Source of the DNA: Thioalkalivibrio thiocyanodenitrificans ARhD 1
GTDB taxonomy: Bacteria > Pseudomonadota > Gammaproteobacteria > Ectothiorhodospirales > Ectothiorhodospiraceae
Assembly: GCF_000378965.1 (NCBI RefSeq)
Contig: NZ_KB900536.1
Coordinates: 1,666,052-1,730,051 of the forward strand
Reading direction: 5' to 3'
DNA: 64,000 nucleotides
Made by a program: the position numbers and the translations under genes. Positions 1-8,360 of this stretch are shown here, in pieces. The notes under the pieces are model-generated. The model worked only from the letters and a program-made list of their open reading frames with translations, was not told where the DNA came from and searched no databases. The stretch's first letter is position 1. Each line of letters opens with the position of its first letter.

Positions 1-174
1 GCCGGACTGGGAGCGGTGCTGCTGAAACTGCTCGCGCTGGCGGCGCTGCTGGCGGTCGCCGAGACGGTGCTGGCCAAGATGCGCCTGTTCCGGGTGCCCG
101 CCTTCCTGAACCTTGCCCTGCTGCTCGGCCTGCTCGGCCTGCTCAGCCACGTGATCCTGGAGGTCGGCACATGA
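1..174 (+). CDS. HyfC/HycD-like membrane subunit, C-terminal end (partial)
   Basis: The window opens inside this gene; only the last 57 codons are present, read in frame from base 1 to the TGA at 172-174. The fragment is hydrophobic, with an ETVLAKMRLFRVPAFL segment followed by one transmembrane helix. This matches the C-terminus of the NuoH-like membrane-arm subunit of group 4 hydrogenases (HyfC/HycD). Its stop overlaps the start of the next gene (ATGA at 171-174), so translation is probably coupled. In this family the subunit connects the peripheral redox arm to the proton-translocating arm. The assignment rests on the short tail plus the clear Hyf-like genes that follow. Confidence 0.7.
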   Translation, partial: AGLGAVLLKLLALAALLAVAETVLAKMRLFRVPAFLNLALLLGLLGLLSHVILEVGT

Positions 175-869
175 TCCTGTCCGATCTTCCACTGCTGCAG
201 CAGCTGGTGCTGGTGCTCGCGGCCCTGATCCTGTTCAGCTCGTTCGTGCTGCTGGAACAGTCGCGGCTGGTGTCCGCCATTCACGTGTTCGCCTGGCAGG
301 GCGCGCTGGTGGCGTTGGTGACCGCCGTGGTGGCCTTCGCCGACCAGCGCCCCCACCTCTATTACTCCGCCCTGCTGACCCTCTCGCTCAAGGCGCTGCT
401 GATCCCGTGGATGCTGCACCGCCTGGCGCGCCGCCTGGAACTGGAGCGCCACGTGGAATCCCTGCGCCGCCCGGCGCTGGTGATCATGGCGGCCGTTGCG
501 CTGGTGATCTTCAGCTACTGGCTGGTCCTGCCGCTGGTGCAGCAGGAGCTGACCTTCACCCGCAACATCGTCGCCATCAGCCTGGCGTGCGTGCTCATCG
601 GGCTGCTGATGATGGCGACCCGGCCCCAGGCCGTCCTGCAGGTGCTCGGCTTCATGGCCATGGAGAACGGGCTGTTCCTGGCCGCCGTGTCGGCCACCGG
701 CGGCATGCCCCTGGTGGTGGAACTGGGCGTGGCCTTCGACGTGCTGGTGGCCATGGTGCTGTTCGGCGTGTTCTTCCTGCACATCCGAGAGAGCATCGAT
801 TCTCTGGACGTGGACCGTCTCAACCGGTTGACGGAAGCAGAGACCGAGGCGGAGGAGGAACTACGGTGA
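171..869 (+). CDS. hyfE: Hydrogenase-4 component E-like membrane protein
   Basis: A 232-residue, almost wholly hydrophobic protein with about six to seven predicted membrane segments and a short acidic C-terminal tail (residues 215-232). Length and pattern fit HyfE, the NuoK-like small membrane subunit of hydrogenase-4-type complexes. The ATG at 171 overlaps the preceding stop by 4 bp and the TGA overlaps the next GTG start (866), so the gene sits in a tightly coupled operon. Its role is structural within the ion-translocating membrane arm. The symbol reflects family similarity; the complex is probably not a true hydrogenase (see the large subunit at 2335). Confidence 0.85.
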   Translation: MILSDLPLLQQLVLVLAALILFSSFVLLEQSRLVSAIHVFAWQGALVALVTAVVAFADQRPHLYYSALLTLSLKALLIPWMLHRLARRLELERHVESLRRPALVIMAAVALVIFSYWLVLPLVQQELTFTRNIVAISLACVLIGLLMMATRPQAVLQVLGFMAMENGLFLAAVSATGGMPLVVELGVAFDVLVAMVLFGVFFLHIRESIDSLDVDRLNRLTEAETEAEEELR

Positions 870-2338
870 CCGCGCTGCTGCTGACCGTGTTCATCCCGCT
901 CGCCGGCGCTGCGATCCTGGCCCTGCTGCGTGCGCTGGCGGTGGCCGGCTGGGTCAACGTGGCCGTCTCCACGCTGAGCTTCGCGGCTTCCGCCTGGCTT
1001 GCCTGGTCGGTGGCGACCGGCGGAGAGATCGCCGGCAACGGCTTCCACGTGGACGCCTTCAACGTCTACCTGGTAACGCTCACCGCCTTCGTCGGCCTGA
1101 CCACGTCGATCTTCTCGCGGCCCTACATGCGCCATGTCTGCGATACCGGCCGCACCGGCGAGCGCGGCATGCGCGTGTATCACGCCATGTACCAGATGTT
1201 CATGTTCACCATGCTGCTGGCGCTCACCACGGACAACCTGGGCATCCTGTGGGTCGCCGTGGAGGGCGCCACCCTGAGCACCGTGCTGCTGGTGTCCCTG
1301 TATCGCACGCCGGAAGCGGTGGAGGCGGCCTGGAAATACTTCATCCTCTGCGGCGTGGGCCTTGCACTGGCGCTGTTCGGCACCGTACTCACCTACTTTG
1401 CCGCGCAGCATGTCCTGCCCGATCCGCACGCGGGACTGACCTGGAGCGTCCTGTATGCCCATGCCGGGGCGCTCGAGCCGGGCGTCATGGGCCTCGCCTT
1501 CGTCTTCATCCTGGTGGGCTACGGCACCAAGGTGGGGCTCGTGCCGCTGCACCAATGGCTGCCGGATGCACACTCCGAGGGCCCCACGCCCATGTCCGCG
1601 GTACTCTCCGGGCTGCTGCTGAACGTGGCCCTGTACGCCGTGATCCGCGTCAAGATGCTGGTGGACGGCTCGCTGGCGGACACCGCCACGCCGCACATGG
1701 CCGGTTACCTGCTCATGGGCTTCGGCATGCTCTCGTTCATGGTGGCCGCCCTGTTTCTGCACCGCCAGCGCGACATCAAGCGCATGTTCAGCTACTCGTC
1801 CATCGAGCACATGGGGCTGATCACCTTCGCCTTCGGCCTGGGCGGTCCGCTGGCCACCTTCGGCGCCCTGTTGCACATGCTGGTGCACTCGCTCACCAAG
1901 TCGGCCATCTTCGTCACCGTGGGCCACGCCGCGCACATCGCCGGCACCCAGAACATCGACCACATCCGCGGCCTGATCCGCACCCAGCCGGCGGTGGGCT
2001 GGTCGCTGCTGATCGGCGTGGCGGCCATCGCCGGCTTCCCGCCGTTCGGCGTGTTCACCAGCGAGTTCCTGCTGCTCACCGCCACCATGCAGTCCCGGCC
2101 CTGGCTGACGGTGGCGCTGCTCACCGGCCTGGTGGTGGCCTTCGCGGGCCTGTTCCGTCACGTGCACCCCATGGTCTACGGAGTCGCGCCCGAGGGGCAG
2201 AAACCGGTTCAGGCCAACATGCTGCCGGTGATGCTGCACCTCGCGCTGGTGCTGTGGCTGGGGCTGTCGATCCCCGGATTCCTGGCCGTCTGGCTGGACC
2301 GGGCCACGGAACTGATCACGGGGGTTCAGTTGCTATGA
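866..2338 (+). CDS. hyfF: Hydrogenase-4 component F / NuoN-Mrp-type proton antiporter subunit
   Basis: I chose the GTG at 866 (490 aa), which overlaps the upstream stop as GTGA; the open frame extends further upstream but only across hyfE. The protein has about 14 hydrophobic segments typical of the NuoL/M/N antiporter family. Recognisable landmarks are a glutamate in WVAVEGATLS, a lysine in AAWKYFILC and the loop PLHQWLPDAHSEGPTPMS, all conserved in proton-pumping antiporter-like subunits. It would translocate protons or sodium when driven by the redox arm. The stop overlaps the next ATG (2335-2338). Confidence 0.9.
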   Translation: MTALLLTVFIPLAGAAILALLRALAVAGWVNVAVSTLSFAASAWLAWSVATGGEIAGNGFHVDAFNVYLVTLTAFVGLTTSIFSRPYMRHVCDTGRTGERGMRVYHAMYQMFMFTMLLALTTDNLGILWVAVEGATLSTVLLVSLYRTPEAVEAAWKYFILCGVGLALALFGTVLTYFAAQHVLPDPHAGLTWSVLYAHAGALEPGVMGLAFVFILVGYGTKVGLVPLHQWLPDAHSEGPTPMSAVLSGLLLNVALYAVIRVKMLVDGSLADTATPHMAGYLLMGFGMLSFMVAALFLHRQRDIKRMFSYSSIEHMGLITFAFGLGGPLATFGALLHMLVHSLTKSAIFVTVGHAAHIAGTQNIDHIRGLIRTQPAVGWSLLIGVAAIAGFPPFGVFTSEFLLLTATMQSRPWLTVALLTGLVVAFAGLFRHVHPMVYGVAPEGQKPVQANMLPVMLHLALVLWLGLSIPGFLAVWLDRATELITGVQLL

Positions 2339-3924
2339 GCCGTCTCGACTGGCTGTCCGGATACCTCGCGCGCCTGGCGGACAGGGGCGCGGCGCCCCGG
2401 CTCGAACCCGTGCAGACGCTGGGGCCGCGGGTGCGGCGGGTGACGCTCCCGCCTTCGGACTGGGGCACGGCCGCCGAGGTCGCCGCCGCCCTCGGCTGGC
2501 GCTGGGCCGGGGTCTGGGGTGATCCCTTCCCCGAAACCTGCGTGGTGCGCGCCTGCCTGCAGGCCCCCGAGGGCTTCGTGGTGCTGGAGACCGAAACCGC
2601 GCTCGAGGACGCATCCCTCGCCTCCCACACGCGCTACTACCAGGGCGCCAACCGGCTGGAACGTCATCTCCGGGATCTGATCGGCGTGGGCTTCCATGGC
2701 CACCCCCAGGATCACCGCTGGACCCGCCACCAGGCCTGGGGCGAGGACGAGCACCCCCTGCGCACGGATTTCCCCGTGGCCGGACGGAACCCGAAACGCG
2801 CCCCGGCCGATACCGGGTATCCCTTCGTCCGGGTCCAGGGCGGCGCCGTGTACGAGATCCCGGTGGGCCCCATTCACGCCGGCATCATTGAGCCCGGCCA
2901 CTTCCGCTTCCAGGCGGTGGGCGAGGAGATCCTGCGCCTGGAGGAACGGCTGGGCTACCTGCACAAGGGCATCGAGAAGATCGCCGTGGGCCGCGCACCG
3001 GAGGATCTGGCACGGCTTGCGGGTCGCGTCTCCGGGGACACCACGGTGGGCCACGCCTGGGCCGCCTGCCAGGCCATGGAGCGGGCGGCGCACTGCGCCG
3101 TGCCGCCGCGCGCCCTGCATCTGCGCGCCCTGCTCGCCGAGCGCGAGCGCATCGCCAATCACCTGGGCGACATCGGCGCCATCTGCAACGACGTCGGCTT
3201 CAGTTTCCCGCACATGCAGTGCAGCGGCCTGCGCGAGCAGTGGCAGCGCCGCAACCGGGCGCTGTTCGGACACCGGCTGCTGATGGACACGGTGACACCG
3301 GGCGGCATCGCGCGCGACCTCCCCGCCGGGGCCGTGTCCACCCTGAGCGGGGATCACCGCACCCTGCGCGAGGCGCTGGCGCCCGTCTTCGACATCGTCG
3401 GGGACCACCCGTCGCTGGACGACCGGCTGCTCTCCGCCGGCATCCTCAGCCAAAGTGATGCCCGCATGCTCGGCTGCACCGGATTCGTGGGCAAGGCCAG
3501 CGGACAGGATCTCGACCTGCGCCGGGACCACCCGTATCCCCCGTACGACCGGCTGGACGTGAACGTGCCCGCGCTGGACCAGGGAGACATCGCCGCCCGG
3601 GTGCAGGTCCGCATGCAGGAGGTGCGCATCAGCCTCGACCTGATGGACCGCCTGCTCGACACCCTGCCGGACGGAGAAGTGTCCGCCGCGCTGCCGGAAC
3701 CGCCCGCCGGGGCCGACGGCCTCGGCCTCGTGGAAGGCTGGCGCGGCGACATCCTCTGCTACCTGCGCTTCGGTGCGGACGGACGCATCGCCCGGTACTT
3801 CCCGCGCGATCCGAGCTGGTTCCAGTGGCCGGCGCTGGAACGGCTCATCCACGGCAACATCGTCCCGGACTTCCCGGTGTGCAACAAATCGGTCAACGGC
3901 TCCTACTCGGGCCACGATCTCTGA
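2335..3924 (+). CDS. Group 4 hydrogenase-related large subunit (NuoCD/HycE-like) lacking [NiFe] ligands
   Basis: The ATG at 2335 overlaps the upstream stop, giving 529 aa. Residues ~1-140 are NuoC-like and ~165-529 are NuoD/HycE-like (YEIPVGPIHAGIIEPGHFRF, then GIEKIA). In true hydrogenases the N-terminal motif RxCGxC follows this point; here residues 231-240 read RVSGDTTVGH, with no cysteine. The C-terminal DPCxxCxxH is also missing: the protein ends NKSVNGSYSGHDL. Both nickel-binding cysteine pairs are therefore absent. That matches the energy-converting hydrogenase-related (Ehr) complexes, which are thought to couple an unknown redox reaction to ion transport. It could be mis-annotated as formate hydrogenlyase subunit 5. 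The physiological electron donor is not evident from the neighbours. Confidence 0.88.
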   Translation: MSRLDWLSGYLARLADRGAAPRLEPVQTLGPRVRRVTLPPSDWGTAAEVAAALGWRWAGVWGDPFPETCVVRACLQAPEGFVVLETETALEDASLASHTRYYQGANRLERHLRDLIGVGFHGHPQDHRWTRHQAWGEDEHPLRTDFPVAGRNPKRAPADTGYPFVRVQGGAVYEIPVGPIHAGIIEPGHFRFQAVGEEILRLEERLGYLHKGIEKIAVGRAPEDLARLAGRVSGDTTVGHAWAACQAMERAAHCAVPPRALHLRALLAERERIANHLGDIGAICNDVGFSFPHMQCSGLREQWQRRNRALFGHRLLMDTVTPGGIARDLPAGAVSTLSGDHRTLREALAPVFDIVGDHPSLDDRLLSAGILSQSDARMLGCTGFVGKASGQDLDLRRDHPYPPYDRLDVNVPALDQGDIAARVQVRMQEVRISLDLMDRLLDTLPDGEVSAALPEPPAGADGLGLVEGWRGDILCYLRFGADGRIARYFPRDPSWFQWPALERLIHGNIVPDFPVCNKSVNGSYSGHDL

Positions 3925-3934
3925 GGGAGGCCCC

Positions 3935-4450
3935 ATGCTGCGCATACTCCGCCAGATCACCCGCACCGGCACGCTCACGGAACCCGCGCCATCGACCGAC
4001 GATGCCGCCCTCGAAGCGGCCGGGATCGAGCTGCGCCGAACCCTGGAGGCCCGCTTTCGCGGCAGCCTGGCCATCCGCCAGGTGGATGCCGGTTCCTGCA
4101 ACGGCTGTGAACTGGAGATCCACGCGCTGGGCAATCCCTACTACGACCTGGAGCGCTTCGGCGTGCACTTCGTGGCCTCGCCGCGCCACGCCGACGTCCT
4201 GCTGGTCACCGGCCCCGTGTCCCGTCACATGGAGACCGCCCTGCGCCGTGCCTGGCGCGCCACGCCCTCCCCCAAGCGGGTGATCGCCGCCGGAGACTGC
4301 GCCTGCACCGGCGGCATCTTCGGCGAGTCCTACGCGAGCTGCGGCGCGGTGGAAAACGTCATCCCCGTGGACCTGCGCATCCCCGGCTGCCCGCCCGCCC
4401 CGCTGGAACTCCTGCGCGGCCTCCTGGCGCTGGCCGGGCGTGAGGCGTGA
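3935..4450 (+). CDS. NuoB/HycG-like [4Fe-4S] subunit of the Hyf-like complex
   Basis: A 171-aa protein starting at the ATG at 3935, 10 bp after the large-subunit stop and preceded by GGGAGG. The iron-sulfur ligands are visible: GSCNGCE (C55, C58), GDCACTGG (C122 or C124) and IPGCPPAP (C152), as in HyfI/HycG/NuoB. It would carry the terminal cluster that passes electrons to or from the large subunit. The proximal-cluster ligands are intact although the large-subunit nickel ligands are not, so electron transfer is probably retained. The last codons (R-E-A-stop) are encoded by the first units of the GTGAGGC array, which looks like a C-terminus rewritten by repeat insertion or expansion. Confidence 0.88.
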   Translation: MLRILRQITRTGTLTEPAPSTDDAALEAAGIELRRTLEARFRGSLAIRQVDAGSCNGCELEIHALGNPYYDLERFGVHFVASPRHADVLLVTGPVSRHMETALRRAWRATPSPKRVIAAGDCACTGGIFGESYASCGAVENVIPVDLRIPGCPPAPLELLRGLLALAGREA

Positions 4451-4502
4451 GGCGTGAGGCGTGAGGCGTGAGGCGTGAGGCGTGAGGCGTGAGGCGTGAG
4501 GC
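4440..4502 (+). repeat. GTGAGGC heptamer array, 9 perfect units, overlapping a stop codon
   Basis: Nine perfect tandem copies of the 7-mer GTGAGGC. The TGA stop of the preceding Fe-S subunit (4448-4450) lies inside the second unit. Because 7 is not a multiple of 3, the TGA in each unit occurs in all three + strand frames. The same unit recurs at 41568, 45796 and 58597, always on the same strand as the upstream gene. Confidence 0.97.
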
Positions 4503-4731
4503 AAGGGAGCATAGCGCCTGATTGGCGAAGGAAACGGGCGCGCGAATCCCGAAGGCGGTTTCGTCCCGGAGAAGAACAGCATCAAGCGCATTGACCACAG
4601 GTGACCGCATCGGGCGGTGTCCACCCGATCAGCCTGCATGTCTCACCCCCCGTTCAGTTCCGGTTCATCGGACAGGCTCATGCTGAACACATCCTGCGGC
4701 GACCCATGCAAGCCGAGCCGATGTGAAAGCC

Positions 4732-5067
4732 ATGAGCAGAGACAACATCCAACCCGTGGCGCAGGCGCCGACACCCCTGCCCCGCGACCTCCCGTTCCGC
4801 CGCAATCCGGCGCTGGAGATCCACCGGATCAAGTGGAGCCTCCTGCTCGTTGATCCCGCCACCGGGGCAACGCGCTTGCTCGACCCGCTCGCGGCCGGCG
4901 TCTGGTACCTGCTGAAGGATCCCACCACGCTGGCGGAGGCAATCACCACGCTGCGGCAGATGGTCCCGGATCAGGATCAAGCCCGAGTGAACGCCGAGAT
5001 CGAGCAACTCTTCCGCGAACTCCAGGCCGAGAACATGATTCTGCCCGAGCACCGGAAGGCCGGTTAA
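4732..5067 (+). CDS. PqqD-like peptide-chaperone family protein
   Basis: 111 aa from the ATG at 4732 (an in-frame GTG lies at 4723). The sequence has the PqqD-type winged-helix pattern: a basic N-terminus, EIHRIKWSLLLVDPATGATRLLDPLAAGVWYLL, then a helix-rich tail with about 55 residues after LKDPTTLAEA. PqqD-family proteins bind precursor peptides and deliver them to radical SAM enzymes; standalone relatives also sit in other peptide-modification loci. No precursor peptide or radical SAM gene is visible nearby, so this copy is an orphan here. No strong Shine-Dalgarno is seen. The family call comes from sequence pattern only. Confidence 0.6.
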   Translation: MSRDNIQPVAQAPTPLPRDLPFRRNPALEIHRIKWSLLLVDPATGATRLLDPLAAGVWYLLKDPTTLAEAITTLRQMVPDQDQARVNAEIEQLFRELQAENMILPEHRKAG

Positions 5068-5204
5068 GGCGCCCCCGGAGCAGTACAAGAGCAACCAGCC
5101 GACCGCCAGGGTACGCTTCCCCGCCCGTCTCCCCGCCCCTCCGGCCATCCCGCCGATCTGTGATACCTTTCTCACCGAAGGGAGATCAGGGCGCCGGGAC
5201 AGAA

Positions 5205-5543
5205 ATGACACCACAACCGGAACAAGACGCACGCAGGGAGATCGACCGGCTGCTCACCGCTGCCGGCTGGGCCGTGCAGGACGCCGACCAGGCCAGCATC
5301 CACGCCGCCCGGGGCGTGGCCATCCGCGAGTTCCCGCTGCCCGGCCACGGCTTCGCCGATTACCTGCTCTACATCGACGGCCAGGCCGCCGGGGTCATCG
5401 AGGCCAAGAGGGCAGGCACGACTCTGAGCGGCGTCGAGATCCAGGCCGAGCGCTACACCAAAGGCCTCGCCTCCCCTGAGACATCTAAATCTTCCTTCAC
5501 CTCCGGATTTCTCCTCGTGCGGCCGGGAGTGATTCCATGCTGA
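5205..5543 (+). pseudogene. Type I restriction enzyme R subunit, N-terminal remnant
   Basis: From the ATG at 5205 the first ~85 codons match the start of type I HsdR proteins. They contain the PD-(D/E)XK nuclease core: FADYLLYIDGQAAGVIEAKR (catalytic D, E and K) followed by GVEIQAERYTKGL. Homology ends near base 5466; the frame then runs through unrelated codons to a stop at 5543. HsdR proteins are roughly 800-1,000 aa, so the helicase and C-terminal parts are gone. The remnant overlaps the start of the helicase gene at 5537 by 7 bp. Deletion or replacement of a type I R-M locus by the following gene is the simplest explanation. Confidence 0.75.
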
Positions 5544-7921
5544 TCTATACCGCCAACAAGGACCAGTTCATCCGGGACGTTCTGCGCAACGAGATCGACG
5601 ATCGCATACTGGCCAACATGCGGGCTCGCGGCCTGGGCGGCGTATCTCCAGCAGAACTCGCCGCATGGCGAAACTCCATGCAGTTCATGAAGAATATTCT
5701 CGACGTCCGGGACGTGCCGGACGATGCGGGGGTGGCCATCGAGTACGTCATTCCGCAAACAGGAAAGCGAATCGACTTCATACTGACCGGGCAGACCACC
5801 GAGGGTCAGGACACGGCCCTCATCGTGGAACTCAAGCAGTGGGAGACCGTTGAGGAAACCCAAAAGGACGGAATCGTAAGGACCTTCCTCGGAGGCAGCC
5901 GAAGGGAGGTGCCACACCCCTCCTATCAGGCCTGGACCTACGCGGCACTCTTGAATGACTTCAACGAGGCGGTAGAGGTCCATCGTATCAACCTGAAAGC
6001 CTGCGCATATCTTCATAACTGCGTCTCGGATGCAGTGAATTCGGACTTCTACCAAGACCACCTCGAGCGCGCCCCGGCCTTCCTGAAGAAGGACGCGGAG
6101 AGATTGCGAAGCTTCATCCGTCATCATGTTAGAAAAGGCGACCACAACCGCATCATCTACACCATCGAGAACGGGCGGATCCGACCTTCGAAGTCCCTTG
6201 CGGATCATCTGGCTTCCCTGCTCAAGGGGGCTCGAGAGTTCCTGATGATCGACGACCAGAAGCTGGTATATGAGAGCGCGCTGGAAGTCGCCGCAATCGG
6301 CCAGTCAGGACGAAAGCAGGTCCTGATCGTGGAAGGGGGACCCGGAACAGGGAAATCCGTCGTGGCGATCAATTTGCTCGTGGAACTGATCCAAAGAGGG
6401 CTAATTGCCCATTACGTCACCAGGAACGCCGCGCCGCGGGCTGTCTATGAGACCAAACTCACAGGACATTTTCGGCGCAGCCACATCGGCAACCTCTTCA
6501 AGGGTTCAGGTGCCTACCACGACGCACCAGCCAATTCCCTTGACGTACTGATCGTCGACGAGGCACACCGGCTCAATGAGCGTTCTGGGATGTTTCAGAA
6601 CCTCGGAATAAACCAGGTCATGGAGATCATCCGGTCATCAAAGACAAGCATCTTCTTCCTCGACGAGGATCAAAGGGTTACCTGGAAAGACATCGGCTCA
6701 CGACAGGAGATCGAGCACTGGGCCCGCTCCGAGGACGCCACCGTACATCGGGCGGTGCTCCGCTCGCAGTTCCGCTGCAATGGTTCAGACGGTTATCTCG
6801 CATGGCTGGATCAGGTGCTGCAAATCCGTGACACAGCCAACCCGGATCTCAACGACCTGGGCTATGCGGTGGAGGTCGTCGACTCCCCCACCGAGTTGCA
6901 CGACCGCATCCGCTCCCTGAACAAGTCACCCAATCGAGCCCGCCTCGTGGCGGGATACTGCTGGGACTGGATCAGCAAGAAGGATCCGAAAAGGCTCGAT
7001 ATCCAATTCCCGGAACACCGCTTCGCAATGCGCTGGAATCTGGACAAGGATGGCCCCCTCTGGATCATGCAACCGAACTCCGTCAATGAGATCGGCTGCA
7101 TTCACACATGCCAGGGTCTGGAACTCGACTACGTGGGTGTCATCGTCGGACCAGACCTGGTCGCAAGGAACGGTCGGCTGATTTCGCAGCCTAAGGAGCG
7201 ATCCCGCATGGATTATTCCATCAAGGGATATAAGACTGCGCGGAAGAAGAACGCTATCGAGGCGGACGCCAAGGCAACGGCAATCATCAAGAACACTTAC
7301 CGCACACTCATGAGCCGGGGCACGAAGGGCTGTCTGATCTGGAGCTGCGACGCGGAAACCAACGAGTACTTCAAGGACCTGCTGAAACGACCTGACCAGC
7401 CGCCGATCAACTTGCAGCAGGAAGCGGCCAACATCCCCTTTCGGATCGTTCCTGAGGGCGAAGTACAGCCGTTCGTCAACGCTGTGCCGCTTTTCGACTT
7501 CCATGCCGCCGCTGGCGACTTCAGCGAACATCAGAGCGTCTCAGACTGGCAGTGGGTTGAGTTGCCGGGCTATATCTCCCCGTCCCCCGGGATGTTCGTG
7601 CTGCAGGTAATAGGGGAATCCATGAACCGGCGCGTGCCGCATGGCTCATGGTGCCTTTTTGAAGCGCCGCACGGAGGCACCCGACAGGGCAAAACCGTCC
7701 TGGTACAGCATCGCGACATCCAGGACCCCGACACCGGAGCGACCTTCACCATAAAGCGTTATGAGAGCAGCAAGCATTCTGACCCCGACACCGAATGGCA
7801 GCACAACCAGATCATCCTGCATCCCGACTCATACGACGCGGGCTATCAACCGATTGTGCTCAAAGGCGATTCCGTCAATGAGCTCCGGGTAGTTGGAGTT
7901 CTTAAGGCGGTGTTGCAATAG
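5537..7921 (+). CDS. DUF2075 helicase with N-terminal nuclease-like domain and C-terminal LexA-like S24 peptidase domain
   Basis: A 794-aa multidomain protein. Residues ~60-105 show a PD-(D/E)XK-like core (RID80F ... IVE98LK100QW). Residues ~230-610 form a DUF2075/Schlafen-type helicase with Walker A GGPGTGKS (267-274), Walker B VLIVDEAH and HTCQGLELDYVGVIVGPD. Residues ~645-794 resemble LexA/UmuD: an Ala-Gly dipeptide in FHAAAGDFS (A659-G660), a serine in VIGESM (S695) and a lysine in TIKRY (K740), in the order and near-spacing used for LexA autocleavage. I infer a nucleic-acid-acting defence protein regulated by self-cleavage. It lies between restriction-modification remnants and beside other nuclease-domain genes. 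Function is untested. Confidence 0.85.
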   Translation: MLIYTANKDQFIRDVLRNEIDDRILANMRARGLGGVSPAELAAWRNSMQFMKNILDVRDVPDDAGVAIEYVIPQTGKRIDFILTGQTTEGQDTALIVELKQWETVEETQKDGIVRTFLGGSRREVPHPSYQAWTYAALLNDFNEAVEVHRINLKACAYLHNCVSDAVNSDFYQDHLERAPAFLKKDAERLRSFIRHHVRKGDHNRIIYTIENGRIRPSKSLADHLASLLKGAREFLMIDDQKLVYESALEVAAIGQSGRKQVLIVEGGPGTGKSVVAINLLVELIQRGLIAHYVTRNAAPRAVYETKLTGHFRRSHIGNLFKGSGAYHDAPANSLDVLIVDEAHRLNERSGMFQNLGINQVMEIIRSSKTSIFFLDEDQRVTWKDIGSRQEIEHWARSEDATVHRAVLRSQFRCNGSDGYLAWLDQVLQIRDTANPDLNDLGYAVEVVDSPTELHDRIRSLNKSPNRARLVAGYCWDWISKKDPKRLDIQFPEHRFAMRWNLDKDGPLWIMQPNSVNEIGCIHTCQGLELDYVGVIVGPDLVARNGRLISQPKERSRMDYSIKGYKTARKKNAIEADAKATAIIKNTYRTLMSRGTKGCLIWSCDAETNEYFKDLLKRPDQPPINLQQEAANIPFRIVPEGEVQPFVNAVPLFDFHAAAGDFSEHQSVSDWQWVELPGYISPSPGMFVLQVIGESMNRRVPHGSWCLFEAPHGGTRQGKTVLVQHRDIQDPDTGATFTIKRYESSKHSDPDTEWQHNQIILHPDSYDAGYQPIVLKGDSVNELRVVGVLKAVLQ

Positions 7922-8073
7922 AACTGGGATCCGCAAGGAGCCACTTAGATGAAGGGATGCATAGGAGGAGCAAGAGGACGGAGGGCTGTCCCAGGCGATC
8001 TCGCCTAGCGCGACAACCAGCCTAGGCATGTTCTTGCTCCGGGACGAATCCCTCTCCGACTCCGACAACCTGC

Positions 8074-8185
8074 CCGCCCGGAGGTCATCGCCCAGGAGAT
8101 CGTGGAGGATCTGGAGGCAGCGCTGGAGCAGTTTCGGGAGATTCCGGGGGATCTGAGTGCGGACAACGAAACAGCCAACGTGTAG
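8074..8185 (+). pseudogene. Probable type I methyltransferase (HsdM) C-terminal remnant
   Basis: An open stretch ending in TAG at 8183-8185 translates to RPEVIAQEIVEDLEAALEQF followed by REIPGDL. This is the characteristic helical tail of type I HsdM subunits. No start, SAM-binding motif or upstream homology is present. Together with the HsdR remnant at 5205 it suggests the helicase gene occupies the site of a former hsd operon. The identification rests on about 35 residues and memory of the family. Confidence 0.5.
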
Positions 8186-8263
8186 GTCGGGCTTCAGCCC
8201 GACGCTCTGGCGGCGGATCGAGCTCCGGTTATCGGCCTGAATGAATCGCCAGGAGCGATTCAT
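8186..8263. repeat. Pair of REP-like hairpins after the HsdM remnant
   Basis: Two short perfect palindromes: GTCGGGCT-tc-AGCCCGAC at 8186-8203, immediately after the TAG stop, and ATGAATCGC-cagga-GCGATTCAT at 8241-8263. They resemble the short palindromic repeats scattered through gammaproteobacterial intergenic DNA. They could act as mRNA 3' ends, but no T-tract follows. Confidence 0.7.
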
Positions 8264-8360
8264 CGCGCAAACCCCAAGGGGGAGGCGCATGGACGCGCCG
8301 AACAAGACCGACCTGCGGACAATGCGACTCCGACAGTGGAATGCCAAAAGGGATGTCAAG

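Noticed and set aside
515-2239. Long minus-strand open frame across the HyfE/HyfF genes
   Set aside because: Shadow of GC-rich coding sequence on the other strand; composition is His/Gln/Gly-rich with no family resemblance.
2335-4450. Functional [NiFe]-hydrogenase
   Set aside because: Both cysteine pairs that bind nickel are missing from the large subunit.
4440-4502. CRISPR array
   Set aside because: Units are 7 bp with no spacers and no cas genes nearby.
4330-4639. Minus-strand frames with repeated LTPHASR peptide
   Set aside because: The peptide repeat is only the translation of the GTGAGGC array; the same artefact appears at 41465, 45762 and 58525.
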